NCBI RefSeq assembly: GCF_050613145.1
Contig: NZ_CP192507.1
Location: 3,472,001-3,536,000, forward strand
Origin: Lysinibacillus_B sp050613145
GTDB taxonomy: Bacteria > Bacillota > Bacilli > Bacillales_A > Planococcaceae
Direction: 5' to 3'
DNA length: 64,000 nt
This document shows positions 1 to 7,660 of the stretch, in pieces. How positions within the stretch are numbered: the stretch's first letter is position 1; each line of letters begins with the position of its first letter. The notes beneath the pieces are model-generated. The model made no database searches and had not been told where the DNA came from. It saw only the letters and a program-made list of their open reading frames with translations. A program made the translations under genes and the position numbers.

Positions 1-1244
1 TAAAGGTACGTCAATCGCGTATCGATCAGCTTGTAGCAGAAGGTAAGGCAGGCTCTATTGCAGCTAAACAAGTAACTACTCATTTAGATGAATATTTATC
101 TGCCTGTCAGCTTGGTATTACAGTAACAGCGCTTGGTATTGGTATGGTCGGTGAATCAACATTTGAGTTTATTTTACACCCATTGTTCGAAACAATCGGT
201 ATTCCAACAGATTATATTCATTGGTTTACTATTGCAGCTGCATTTGCAATTGCAACATTTTTACACGTAGTTGTCGGTGAATTAGCACCAAAAACAATTG
301 CCATTCAAAAAGCAGAAGCGGTAACACTTGCATTTGCAAAACCAATCAAATTTTTCTATAAAGTAATGTATCCATTTATTTGGTTATTAAATGGATCAGC
401 TCGTTTATTACTAAAATTAGTTGGCATGAAGCCTGCAAGTGAACACGAGCTTTCCCATACAGAGGAAGAATTACGCTTACTATTATCTGAGAGTTATAAA
501 TCAGGTGAAATTAACGTCAATGAATTAAAATACGTTAATAATGTGTTTGAATTTGACGATAAAATCGCACGAGAAATTATGGTACCACGTACAGATATCG
601 TTGGTTTCGAAGTAAATGCGACATTTGAAGAAGTATTAACCCAAATATCTGAAGAACGTTATACACGTTACCCTGTTTTCGAAGGAGACCGTGATACGAT
701 TTTAGGGTTTCTGAATATTAAAGATTTCTTAACTTTAGGGATGAAAAATCGTATTCAACCGGACACATTTAAATTAGCAGAATTTATCAACCCAGTAATA
801 CGTACAATTGAAACAACTCCTATTCACGACTTACTGCAAAAAATGCAAAAAGAACGTACACATATTGCGATTTTGCTAGATGAATACGGCGGTACGAGCG
901 GGATGGTGACCGTTGAAGATATTTTAGAAGAGCTTGTTGGAGAAATTCGTGACGAGTTTGATGATGATGAAATTCCTGAAGTTCGTCGTGTCGGCGAAGG
1001 TCATTATTTAATCCACTCTAAAGTGCTACTTGATGATGTAGCAAAACTATTATATATTGACTTAGAGCAACCAGAAATTGATACGATTGGTGGTTGGTAC
1101 TTTACAAACGACATGGATTTAGACACATCAAAATCTATTTACTATGAAGGCTACCAGTTCTCTATCAAAGAAAAAGAAGGTCACCAAATTCACTATCTTG
1201 AAGTGAAAAAAGGTGAAGCACCTGAAGAGCTAGTAACAGATTAA
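1..1244 (+). CDS. CNNM/HlyC-CorC family transporter with CBS pair (5'-truncated)
   Basis: This is the 3' part of a membrane protein of the CNNM (DUF21)/CorC family, linked in Bacillus and Staphylococcus to magnesium or cobalt efflux and tolerance. The reading frame is open from base 3 at the window edge, so the start codon lies outside; an internal ATG at 144 is not the start, because the residues before it align with the complete paralogue at 7661-9007. Visible in order are part of the DUF21 membrane domain, two CBS domains ending in the motif DEYGGTSGMVTVEDI, and a C-terminal CorC/HlyC domain. A hairpin terminator follows directly. The family is clear; the transported ion is inferred. Confidence 0.9.
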   Translation, partial: KVRQSRIDQLVAEGKAGSIAAKQVTTHLDEYLSACQLGITVTALGIGMVGESTFEFILHPLFETIGIPTDYIHWFTIAAAFAIATFLHVVVGELAPKTIAIQKAEAVTLAFAKPIKFFYKVMYPFIWLLNGSARLLLKLVGMKPASEHELSHTEEELRLLLSESYKSGEINVNELKYVNNVFEFDDKIAREIMVPRTDIVGFEVNATFEEVLTQISEERYTRYPVFEGDRDTILGFLNIKDFLTLGMKNRIQPDTFKLAEFINPVIRTIETTPIHDLLQKMQKERTHIAILLDEYGGTSGMVTVEDILEELVGEIRDEFDDDEIPEVRRVGEGHYLIHSKVLLDDVAKLLYIDLEQPEIDTIGGWYFTNDMDLDTSKSIYYEGYQFSIKEKEGHQIHYLEVKKGEAPEELVTD

Positions 1245-1283
1245 TGAACAAACACGACTCGCCTCAAGCTAGAGCGAGTGTAT

Positions 1284-1316
1284 AAAAAGGCGGGCAAAAT
1301 TGCTCGCCTTTTCATT
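1284..1316 (+). terminator. Rho-independent terminator after CNNM gene
   Basis: A G+C-rich hairpin with arms AAGGCGGGCAA and TTGCTCGCCTT (one G-U pair) is followed by a T-rich run. It lies 40 bases after the stop codon of the upstream gene. Confidence 0.8.
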
Positions 1317-1334
1317 TTATCAAAGGAGGTTCGT

Positions 1335-2144
1335 ATGGAAGATTTTATTTTACTCATTAAGCATTTGATTATTGGACTTGTACAAGGTTTTACGGAGCCC
1401 ATTCCCGTATCTTCGAGCGGACATGTTATGATTGCCTCTGAAATTTTAGGTCTTGGGGAACAAGGGTTCACGTTCGCTATTCTAACAAATACCGCTTCTC
1501 TACTTGCTGTACTGTTTATTTACAGAGAAGATGTGATGCGTTTAGCTATCAATTCATTGCGTTATATACGCACTAAAAATCGGAAGTATGCGACAGATTT
1601 CAGATTTGTGATTTTAATCATCATCGGTTCCATTCCTGCTGGTGTTCTCGGTGTGCTTTTAAGTGATGTCATCGCTGAGAATGTAAGTATGACAACCATT
1701 GCGATTATGCTATTTGTAACAGGGACTGCCTTATGGGCAATTCGCAATATGCATGGAAAAAAGGGAGATGGCGACCTCACAGCAAAAGATGCTTTTCTAG
1801 TCGGTCTTGGGCAAGCAGTTGCTTTAACTCCTGGGATTAGTCGCTCGGGGGCAACGATTATTTCAGCTATTGCTGTTGGCATGAAGCAAGATACAGCCCT
1901 ACGCTTTTCATTTATGCTGTACATCCCGGTTAGCCTTGGTGGTGTAGTACTTGGTTTCTCAGACTTTATCCATGAGCCAAATAAAGCAGCGCTTGCTTTA
2001 CCGTATACAGTAACATTTATCGCCACACTATTTATGACATACTTTGCACTGAAATGGTTCATGGGCATTATGAAACACGGTAAACTTATCTACTTTACGT
2101 ACTATTGCTTTATTGTCGGTACACTTCTATTAATCTTTTACTAA
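1335..2144 (+). CDS. uppP: Undecaprenyl-diphosphate phosphatase UppP (BacA)
   Basis: Integral membrane phosphatase that recycles undecaprenyl diphosphate to the monophosphate for peptidoglycan and teichoic acid synthesis; overexpression of the family gives bacitracin resistance. The protein is 269 residues, the usual length, and almost entirely hydrophobic. Both signature segments are present: QGFTEPIPVSSSGH at residues 17-30, with the catalytic glutamate, and PGISRSGATI at 167-176, with the essential Ser/Arg. I chose ATG at 1335 over an upstream in-frame ATG at 1278 because AAAGGAGG sits 6 bases before it and the longer form would run through the preceding terminator. It is a monocistronic gene ending in a terminator shared with the convergent MFS gene. 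Confidence 0.95.
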   Translation: MEDFILLIKHLIIGLVQGFTEPIPVSSSGHVMIASEILGLGEQGFTFAILTNTASLLAVLFIYREDVMRLAINSLRYIRTKNRKYATDFRFVILIIIGSIPAGVLGVLLSDVIAENVSMTTIAIMLFVTGTALWAIRNMHGKKGDGDLTAKDAFLVGLGQAVALTPGISRSGATIISAIAVGMKQDTALRFSFMLYIPVSLGGVVLGFSDFIHEPNKAALALPYTVTFIATLFMTYFALKWFMGIMKHGKLIYFTYYCFIVGTLLLIFY

Positions 2145-2183
2145 GAAAAAAGACTTCGCTCTATCATGAGCCAAGTCTTTTTG
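2145..2183. terminator. Bidirectional terminator between convergent genes
   Basis: Hairpin with arms AAAAAGACTT and AAGTCTTTTT sits between uppP (+) and the MFS gene (-). The MFS stop codon lies inside the loop region. A- and T-runs on the two sides suit termination on both strands. Confidence 0.8.
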
Positions 2184-3435
2184 TATACCGTCTTCCAAAG
2201 ACGATGTAAAAGTATGTGGAAGCGACTAAATATAAGCACCCTGTAATGGAAAATGCATAGGCATATCCCCAGTAAGAGCCAAATGTTGTAACAAGCCAAG
2301 CTGCTGGTAACCCCATGGCCGCCCAGCCTAAATTAAATACCATTTGGTTCACAGAGTTAGCAAGCCCCTTGTATTTATCATGTACAACATCCATTGCAAT
2401 CGCACTTTGAATAGGGTTTCCAGCATTCATCAGCGCTTGTCTTAATAAAAAGCCAATGGATGCCAAAAATAGCGAGCCTGTAAACGCTGTTAAAAATAAG
2501 AATGGAATAGAAGCGATTTGAAAAATAACAAGTGCTCGTACTTTCCCAACGCGCCTTACAAGATGCGGTCCAATTAACATCGCGACTGCTGTCATCGCAG
2601 AACCTAAAGCTAAAATAAATCCGATATATGCATTTGTGGCATCATAGCGATTTGCAAAATATAAATTTAAATATGGAATGACGAGCCCTGATCCCGTACC
2701 AATTAATAAATTTGCCAATCCAAATAGCACAATCATTTTAAAGTTCGCTTTAAAAGTTACTTCTGTTTGCACTTCTTCTAACTCTTTCGAGGGATCTTCT
2801 AATTGTTCAAGCTGTATTGTAGGTTTTAATGAAAATAGGGGAAATAACCCTGCTATAAAAATAACGACACCAGCAATTAGCGAAATTTGAATACTTCTAA
2901 CCTGTTCTGCCCCGAACCATAACGCTAGATCTGCCATGACACCACCAAGTAAACTACCAATCACATTTGCTACTGTGACAAGGGCAAAGTGAATACTAAA
3001 AAGCTGTATACGTTCACTTGCTGTTGAATTTTCAGCTAAAAAAGGGACACCCGATACTTGTGTTAATGCCCACACGATCCCCGTTGCAAAACCTAAAATA
3101 AGCATTGGTTGCTCGGCTATGACAATGCTCCTTCCTAAAAGCATCATCGCTGTTAGAGAGGTTCCGATAATTAAAATCCATTTCCGCCCAAACTTATCAC
3201 TTAAAATACCTGCGGGAACAAGCATAATGGCTGTCGCTAACGATGTAATGGAAATCACACTACCATTTACAGATTCCGGTAACCCTAGTTCTTTAATATA
3301 TAAATTGTACATAACACTAAAAACACCCATTCCAATTTGAATGAGGACATTCGCTACCATAAACAATCGTACATTGTCATGAAACGATTTGAAATTACTT
3401 ATAAAATCTCGAAGCCATTTAGACAATATGTGCAC
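2164..3435 (-). CDS. MFS transporter (12 TM)
   Basis: Major facilitator superfamily protein of 423 residues with about 12 membrane segments in two halves separated by a charged central loop (around residues 195-225). The loop-2/3 motif is recognisable as GILSDKFGRKW, the MFS motif A (GxLaDrxGrk). Such proteins are mostly proton-coupled drug or metabolite exporters; the substrate cannot be told from sequence. The start is uncertain: GTG at 3435 lies only 2 bases after a weak AAAGAG, while an in-frame TTG three codons later sits 11 bases from it. An ATG just upstream is in another frame. The gene stands alone, convergent with uppP and downstream of the bmrCD-like operon's terminator. Confidence 0.85.
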   Translation of the reverse strand: MHILSKWLRDFISNFKSFHDNVRLFMVANVLIQIGMGVFSVMYNLYIKELGLPESVNGSVISITSLATAIMLVPAGILSDKFGRKWILIIGTSLTAMMLLGRSIVIAEQPMLILGFATGIVWALTQVSGVPFLAENSTASERIQLFSIHFALVTVANVIGSLLGGVMADLALWFGAEQVRSIQISLIAGVVIFIAGLFPLFSLKPTIQLEQLEDPSKELEEVQTEVTFKANFKMIVLFGLANLLIGTGSGLVIPYLNLYFANRYDATNAYIGFILALGSAMTAVAMLIGPHLVRRVGKVRALVIFQIASIPFLFLTAFTGSLFLASIGFLLRQALMNAGNPIQSAIAMDVVHDKYKGLANSVNQMVFNLGWAAMGLPAAWLVTTFGSYWGYAYAFSITGCLYLVASTYFYIVFGRRYTKRLGS

Positions 3436-3510
3436 ATCTCTTTCACAACTAATTATTTCGTCAAACTAAATATACGTGCTACGTATTAAATAAGCAATCA
3501 CTTCTACGTT

Positions 3511-3551
3511 AAAACAGGTGAAGAAAAATGAGCTTTTTCTCCACCTGTTTT
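3511..3551 (-). terminator. Strong terminator of the bmrCD-like operon
   Basis: An 18-bp near-perfect stem (AAAACAGGTG arm paired with CACCTGTTTT, extended by A/T pairs) begins 8 bases after the minus-strand stop at 3559. Confidence 0.85.
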
Positions 3552-3558
3552 GATACTA

Positions 3559-5295
3559 CTATGCTTGTAAGGATTTTGCTTGTAGTTGATACATCGTTTC
3601 ATAACGTCCGCCAAGCGCAATCAATTCATCATGTGTGCCGTGTTCGACAATTTCGCCACGGTCTAATACTAAAATTTTATCTGCATTTTTAATGGTTGAT
3701 AAACGGTGCGCAATAATAAAAGTCGTACGTCCCTGCTTTAGCACATCCATTGCATGTTGAATGATTTCTTCTGTTTCTGAGTCAATATTGGAGGTTGCCT
3801 CATCTAAAATTAAAATGGCCGGGTCAAATGCAAGTGCCCGTGCAAACGAAATGAGTTGACGTTGCCCAGAAGAAAGGGTACTTCCCTTCTCAATAACAGG
3901 TTCATCTAAACCTTTTTCTAAATTTCTTAAGACACGCTCTCCCCCAACGGCAGCAAGTGCCTTTTCAACCGTTTCACGTGAAATTCGTTCATCATTCAAG
4001 CTAACATTTGAAGCAATCGTTCCCGTAAATAAATACGGATCTTGCAAGACGATGCCCATATGGTCACGAATTGCTTGGCGCGGCATTTTTGTAATATCCT
4101 GCCCATCGATTAAAATATGGCCTTTTTGTGGGTCATAAAAGCGGAATAATAAATTCATAATCGAGCTTTTCCCTGAGCCTGTATGCCCAACAAGCGCGAC
4201 CGTTTCCCCTTTTTTCGCCTCAAAATTTAAATTTTTTAATACGTAATCATTCTCCTTATAAGCAAATGATACATTTTCAAATCGTACATTTCCTTCATAG
4301 CGACGAATACGCTCACTGCTCACCGACTCTCCCTTTTGTTCTAATAATTCAAACACACGAGAGCCTGCTACTAACGAGCGCTCAAGCTGCGAGAATTGGT
4401 TGACAATGTTTACGATTGGGTTAAATAAGCGTGTAATATAATCCACAAATGCATAAAGTGTCCCTGCTGTGACCGCTTCTGGTACTGTCATTGACTGTGT
4501 TCCAAAGTAATAAATGAACACGGCAAACATGAATAGACGTAACACATTGACTAAATTATGTGACGTAGCCGAATCCAATACAAGTAGCTTACGATTGTAC
4601 TCATAATGCTCATCATTCATCTCAGCGAATTCTTTTTTCATTTGATTTTCACGACGGAAAGCTTGAATAATCGTCATCCCATTAATCGATTCATTAATCA
4701 TCGCATTAATATCCGCGATTTTCGTCCGAATGACATGATTATATTGTGATGCGTATTTACGATATAAAAGCATCCACACATATACGATCGGAATGAGTAG
4801 CAATGCTACCGTTGCCATCTTCCAGTTTAAAATGAATAACGCAACATATACACCGGCAATCGAAATAATGCTCGTGGCAAACTGTGACAGCACCGTTACA
4901 TACAGATTTCGAATGGCTTCCGTATCATTTGTCACACGTGCCACCACTTTTCCAGCCGGTAAATTATCAAAATAATGAATCGGTAACTTTTGAATGTGAC
5001 CGAATACATCTTTTCGCATTTGCTGTACGATGCGGTTAGCTCCTTGTTGCAAGCTTAAAAACATAAAGTAACGTAGAATCGCTGTTAAGATTGAGAGTAT
5101 TAGAAATAATGCTAATAGCCAAGCAATCGGCTCTACTTGTAAATTCCCCGGCTCCATGTAATGGTCGATAATATGAGCTGCAATAAATGGGCCCGCAATA
5201 TCTGTTAATACAGCGAATGTTAATAAAAATAATCCCATCCATATCGGCTTCTTAAATTTTAAAGCGTACACGTACAGTTGTTTTGACGTACTCAT
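3559..5295 (-). CDS. bmrD: ABC exporter half-transporter, BmrD (YheH)-like
   Basis: Type IV ABC exporter half of 578 residues: a six-helix membrane domain (about 1-310) and a nucleotide-binding domain (about 335-570). Walker A is GHTGSGKS (370-377), the signature is the slightly altered LSSGQ (474-478), and Walker B ILILDE (494-499) keeps the catalytic glutamate. Its partner upstream has an aspartate at that place, so the pair matches the asymmetric BmrC/BmrD multidrug heterodimer of Bacillus subtilis. The genes overlap by 4 bases, which points to translational coupling and one complex. It is shorter than B. subtilis BmrD, as I recall that protein. The drug substrates are inferred from the family. 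Confidence 0.85.
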   Translation of the reverse strand: MSTSKQLYVYALKFKKPIWMGLFLLTFAVLTDIAGPFIAAHIIDHYMEPGNLQVEPIAWLLALFLILSILTAILRYFMFLSLQQGANRIVQQMRKDVFGHIQKLPIHYFDNLPAGKVVARVTNDTEAIRNLYVTVLSQFATSIISIAGVYVALFILNWKMATVALLLIPIVYVWMLLYRKYASQYNHVIRTKIADINAMINESINGMTIIQAFRRENQMKKEFAEMNDEHYEYNRKLLVLDSATSHNLVNVLRLFMFAVFIYYFGTQSMTVPEAVTAGTLYAFVDYITRLFNPIVNIVNQFSQLERSLVAGSRVFELLEQKGESVSSERIRRYEGNVRFENVSFAYKENDYVLKNLNFEAKKGETVALVGHTGSGKSSIMNLLFRFYDPQKGHILIDGQDITKMPRQAIRDHMGIVLQDPYLFTGTIASNVSLNDERISRETVEKALAAVGGERVLRNLEKGLDEPVIEKGSTLSSGQRQLISFARALAFDPAILILDEATSNIDSETEEIIQHAMDVLKQGRTTFIIAHRLSTIKNADKILVLDRGEIVEHGTHDELIALGGRYETMYQLQAKSLQA

Positions 5296-7034
5296 TCGCT
5301 CACCTCCTCTAGCTGCTGGCGGTCATATTGCTCTTTATACCAGCCATCTAAAGTAAGCAACCCTTCATGCGTACCACGCTCCATAACTACTCCATCGTCA
5401 AACACTAGTATTTCATCCGCATGCTGAATCCCTGAAAGACGATGTGTTGAGATGATTGTCGTCTTGCCAGCACGTTCTGTTTGAATATTTTCAATAATTT
5501 TCGATTCTGTTTTCGCATCAACAGCTGAAAGTGAATCGTCTAAAATTAATATTTCTGGATTTTTAATGAGTGCACGAGCAATCGATACACGCTGCTTTTG
5601 ACCACCTGATAGCGATACGCCTTTTTCACCGACAAGCGTTTCTAATCCCATCGATAAATGGGCCAAATCTTTTTCAAAATAAGCTAGACGAATGGCCTCT
5701 AAAATGTCTTCCTCTGTTGCATCTTCTTTTCCAAACAGTATATTTTCACGAATTGTACGAGAAAATAACACATGATCTTGTGGTACATAACCAATCCAAT
5801 CTAGTACTTGCTCTTTGGTTAGCTTTGATAAATCGATATCACCGATGACGATTTCCCCCTCACCGAGTGGGTATTCCATTAACAGCTGACGAATAAATGT
5901 CGTCTTCCCTGCGCCAGTTTTCCCAACAATCCCTAACGTTTGCCCCTTTTTTAAGTGCAGTGAAATTTGCTGTAAATTTTTCACCTGTGACAGCGGATAT
6001 TGGAATGTCAAATCTGTAAAGCCAATCGTATGTGGCGTATCCGCTTTTTGTGGTGCTACAGGATTTTGTACATCGGCTTCGTAATCTAACGTTTCCTGTA
6101 CACGATCAAGGGATGCACTCCCTTGTTGCATCACGTTGATTAGCTCACCAATCGCAAACATTGGCCATACTGCAAGCCCAAGGTATATGTTGAATGAAAC
6201 GAGCTGCCCAACGGTTAACTCCCCATTTGAGACAAGTACAGCCCCGTAACCTAAAGCAACTACATAACAAATGGCTGTACCGGCTTTTGTAATCGGCATA
6301 AATAGCCCGTTAATAAAAGCGACGCGCATATTTTTTTCGTATACATCTTCACTCATATGGGAAAAGCGCTGTTCATCTTTCGTTTCTTGTACATAGGCAC
6401 GGATAACACGCACCCCTGCAACCGATTCAAGTACGCTATCATTTAATTCACCAAATGCTTCTTGCGCCACCATATAACGCTCATGCACAATTTTCCCTAA
6501 GTATTGAATTAAAATCGCCATAAACGGAATAGGTAGCATCGCAAAAAACGTCAGTTTCCATGAAATAAAGAACCCCATCGCGCAAATAATTGCCGCCATA
6601 TATGCTGTCGAATCCACTAACGTCATAATGCCGAAGCCAGCTGTTAATGACACAGCATTTAAGTCATTTGTGGCACGTGCCATTAAATCCCCTGTACGAT
6701 TTTTTTCATAAAACGTCGGTGTCATTTTTAAAAATTGGTGCATCAGGCGCTTTCGTAAAATACGTTCTAGCGTAATCGCCCCACCAAATAAACGGTACTG
6801 CCATACAAAGTTCATGGCGTAGCTCACAACTAACGCAAGCAAAATTGCACCTACATATTGCCATAGCAACCCGCCAGTCAAGTTGCCACCTGTCATATCA
6901 TCAATTGCTTCCCCAACTAGCCAGGGTGGAAGCACCTCAATAATACTTGCCAAAATGAGTAACACAACAGCCACGGTATACTGCTGCCTATACTCTTTAA
7001 AAAACCATTTTAATTTAAATAAAACATCAAACAT
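5292..7034 (-). CDS. bmrC: ABC exporter half-transporter, BmrC (YheI)-like, degenerate ATP site
   Basis: Second half-transporter of the heterodimer, 580 residues: membrane domain (about 1-310) followed by a nucleotide-binding domain with Walker A GKTGAGKT (371-378), signature LSGGQ (475-479) and Walker B ILILDD (495-500). Aspartate 500 replaces the catalytic glutamate, the known hallmark of the non-hydrolysing site in BmrC-type subunits. The ATG at 7034 follows GAAGGAAATTAAATTT, a modest ribosome-binding site. It is the first structural gene of the operon, behind a 400-base leader holding two tiny reading frames and three terminator hairpins, so expression is very probably controlled by ribosome-mediated attenuation, as reported for bmrBCD. 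Confidence 0.87.
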   Translation of the reverse strand: MFDVLFKLKWFFKEYRQQYTVAVVLLILASIIEVLPPWLVGEAIDDMTGGNLTGGLLWQYVGAILLALVVSYAMNFVWQYRLFGGAITLERILRKRLMHQFLKMTPTFYEKNRTGDLMARATNDLNAVSLTAGFGIMTLVDSTAYMAAIICAMGFFISWKLTFFAMLPIPFMAILIQYLGKIVHERYMVAQEAFGELNDSVLESVAGVRVIRAYVQETKDEQRFSHMSEDVYEKNMRVAFINGLFMPITKAGTAICYVVALGYGAVLVSNGELTVGQLVSFNIYLGLAVWPMFAIGELINVMQQGSASLDRVQETLDYEADVQNPVAPQKADTPHTIGFTDLTFQYPLSQVKNLQQISLHLKKGQTLGIVGKTGAGKTTFIRQLLMEYPLGEGEIVIGDIDLSKLTKEQVLDWIGYVPQDHVLFSRTIRENILFGKEDATEEDILEAIRLAYFEKDLAHLSMGLETLVGEKGVSLSGGQKQRVSIARALIKNPEILILDDSLSAVDAKTESKIIENIQTERAGKTTIISTHRLSGIQHADEILVFDDGVVMERGTHEGLLTLDGWYKEQYDRQQLEEVSE

Positions 7035-7068
7035 AAATTTAATTTCCTTCTTTCCCTTTTAAAGTTCA

Positions 7069-7125
7069 CTATCCACTATCGAGTGTTTCCTTTATTAAAA
7101 TTTTCCTTTGCAGTTGAATAATCAT
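7069..7125 (-). CDS. 18-codon leader ORF directly upstream of bmrC
   Basis: An ATG at 7125 stands 7 bases after AAGGAGGA, the best ribosome-binding site in this operon, and opens an 18-residue frame (MIIQLQRKILIKETLDSG) that ends 34 bases before the bmrC start. It begins after the last of three terminator hairpins. It may be a second leader peptide, or a translation-initiation enhancer that hands ribosomes to bmrC, whose own site is weaker. No homologue is known to me. The strong site makes translation likely; the role is inference. Confidence 0.5.
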   Translation of the reverse strand: MIIQLQRKILIKETLDSG

Positions 7126-7171
7126 GACAATTCCTCCTTATTTTTATTACACTAAGCTTTTTGGCGATTAG

Positions 7172-7205
7172 AAAAACACAACTCGCGTCAAAATAACGCG
7201 AGTTG
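7172..7205 (-). terminator. Attenuator hairpin 3 in bmr leader
   Basis: Perfect 10-bp stem (CAACTCGCGT / ACGCGAGTTG) with a 7-base loop, followed on the minus strand by a T-run. It is the last of three tandem hairpins between the leader peptide and bmrC. Confidence 0.8.
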
Positions 7206-7241
7206 ATGTCTTTTGTTATGTGGATTTTCTTTATTCCACTG

Positions 7242-7274
7242 AAAAAGGCACCTACCCTTTTAGGATAAGTGCCT
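7242..7274 (-). terminator. Attenuator hairpin 2 in bmr leader
   Basis: 12-bp stem (AGGCACTTATCC / GGGTAGGTGCCT, two G-U pairs) with a 5-base loop and five T on the minus strand. It starts immediately after the T-run of hairpin 1. Confidence 0.8.
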
Positions 7275-7303
7275 AAAAAAGTACAGGTAGTCCTTACCTG
7301 TAC
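7275..7303 (-). terminator. Attenuator hairpin 1 in bmr leader
   Basis: Perfect 9-bp stem GTACAGGTA/TACCTGTAC with a 5-base loop and six T. It begins 19 bases after the stop codon of the 26-codon leader peptide, so a ribosome paused near the end of that peptide would cover bases just ahead of the hairpin. Confidence 0.82.
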
Positions 7304-7322
7304 TCCTCTATTATGCGCGCTT

Positions 7323-7403
7323 TTAAGCAAATAATAAAAGAAATGTTATCAGGTTCGGTTGATGATATTGAACTGCTGGCGATTGTAAATTAATGTTCAT
7401 CAT
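7323..7403 (-). CDS. BmrB-like 26-codon leader peptide
   Basis: ATG-ATG at 7403 stands 7 bases after GGAGGGA and starts a 26-residue peptide whose C-terminal part is hydrophobic (LITFLLLFA). The arrangement of promoter, short translated peptide, terminator hairpin and drug-exporter genes is that of B. subtilis bmrB, whose translation controls termination ahead of bmrCD when ribosome-targeting antibiotics are present. I see no clear sequence likeness to BmrB, so the match rests on position and architecture. An explicit antiterminator pairing was not evident by eye; only a 5-bp match (ACCTG with CAGGT of hairpin 1) was found. Confidence 0.6.
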   Translation of the reverse strand: MMNINLQSPAVQYHQPNLITFLLLFA

Positions 7404-7446
7404 GATCCGTTCCCTCCATTTCCTTTAAATTATTTAGTGTGCCTTA

Positions 7447-7476
7447 ACTTTAGCATACAGAAAATTCTATTGTCAA
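7447..7476 (-). promoter_or_regulatory. Sigma-A promoter of bmr leader
   Basis: Minus-strand TTGACA (7471-7476), an 18-base spacer ending in TG plus one base, and TAAAGT (7447-7452) form an extended -10 promoter. Transcription would begin near 7440, about 37 bases before the leader peptide start. Confidence 0.7.
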
Positions 7477-7576
7477 TTTTTTTAGAAAATACATGATTAT
7501 ACAAATTTTTTAAAAACATGATCGTTATTTGCACTCGATATAAAGACAAGATTTGTTTTTTTCTTTGAAATATTTT

Positions 7577-7651
7577 ATGATTATAGCATTAACATTTTTT
7601 CTCATAGGAGGTGTACTCTTTACTTATCTCGCCCATTCGCGCCGTAAGTAA
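7577..7651 (+). CDS. Possible 24-residue hydrophobic leader peptide before CNNM gene
   Basis: An ATG at 7577 opens 24 codons encoding one hydrophobic stretch followed by HSRRK, like a minimal membrane peptide, and ends 9 bases before the TTG start of the CNNM transporter. An in-frame TTG four codons earlier is an alternative start. The ribosome-binding site is weak for either. Short hydrophobic leaders regulate some magnesium transporters in other bacteria, so it could be a regulatory leader, but chance is not excluded. Confidence 0.35.
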   Translation: MIIALTFFLIGGVLFTYLAHSRRK

Positions 7652-7660
7652 AGGACATAT

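Noticed and set aside
7404..7660. Magnesium M-box riboswitch before the CNNM transporter
   Set aside because: The leader is short and A+T-rich and lacks the conserved M-box blocks.
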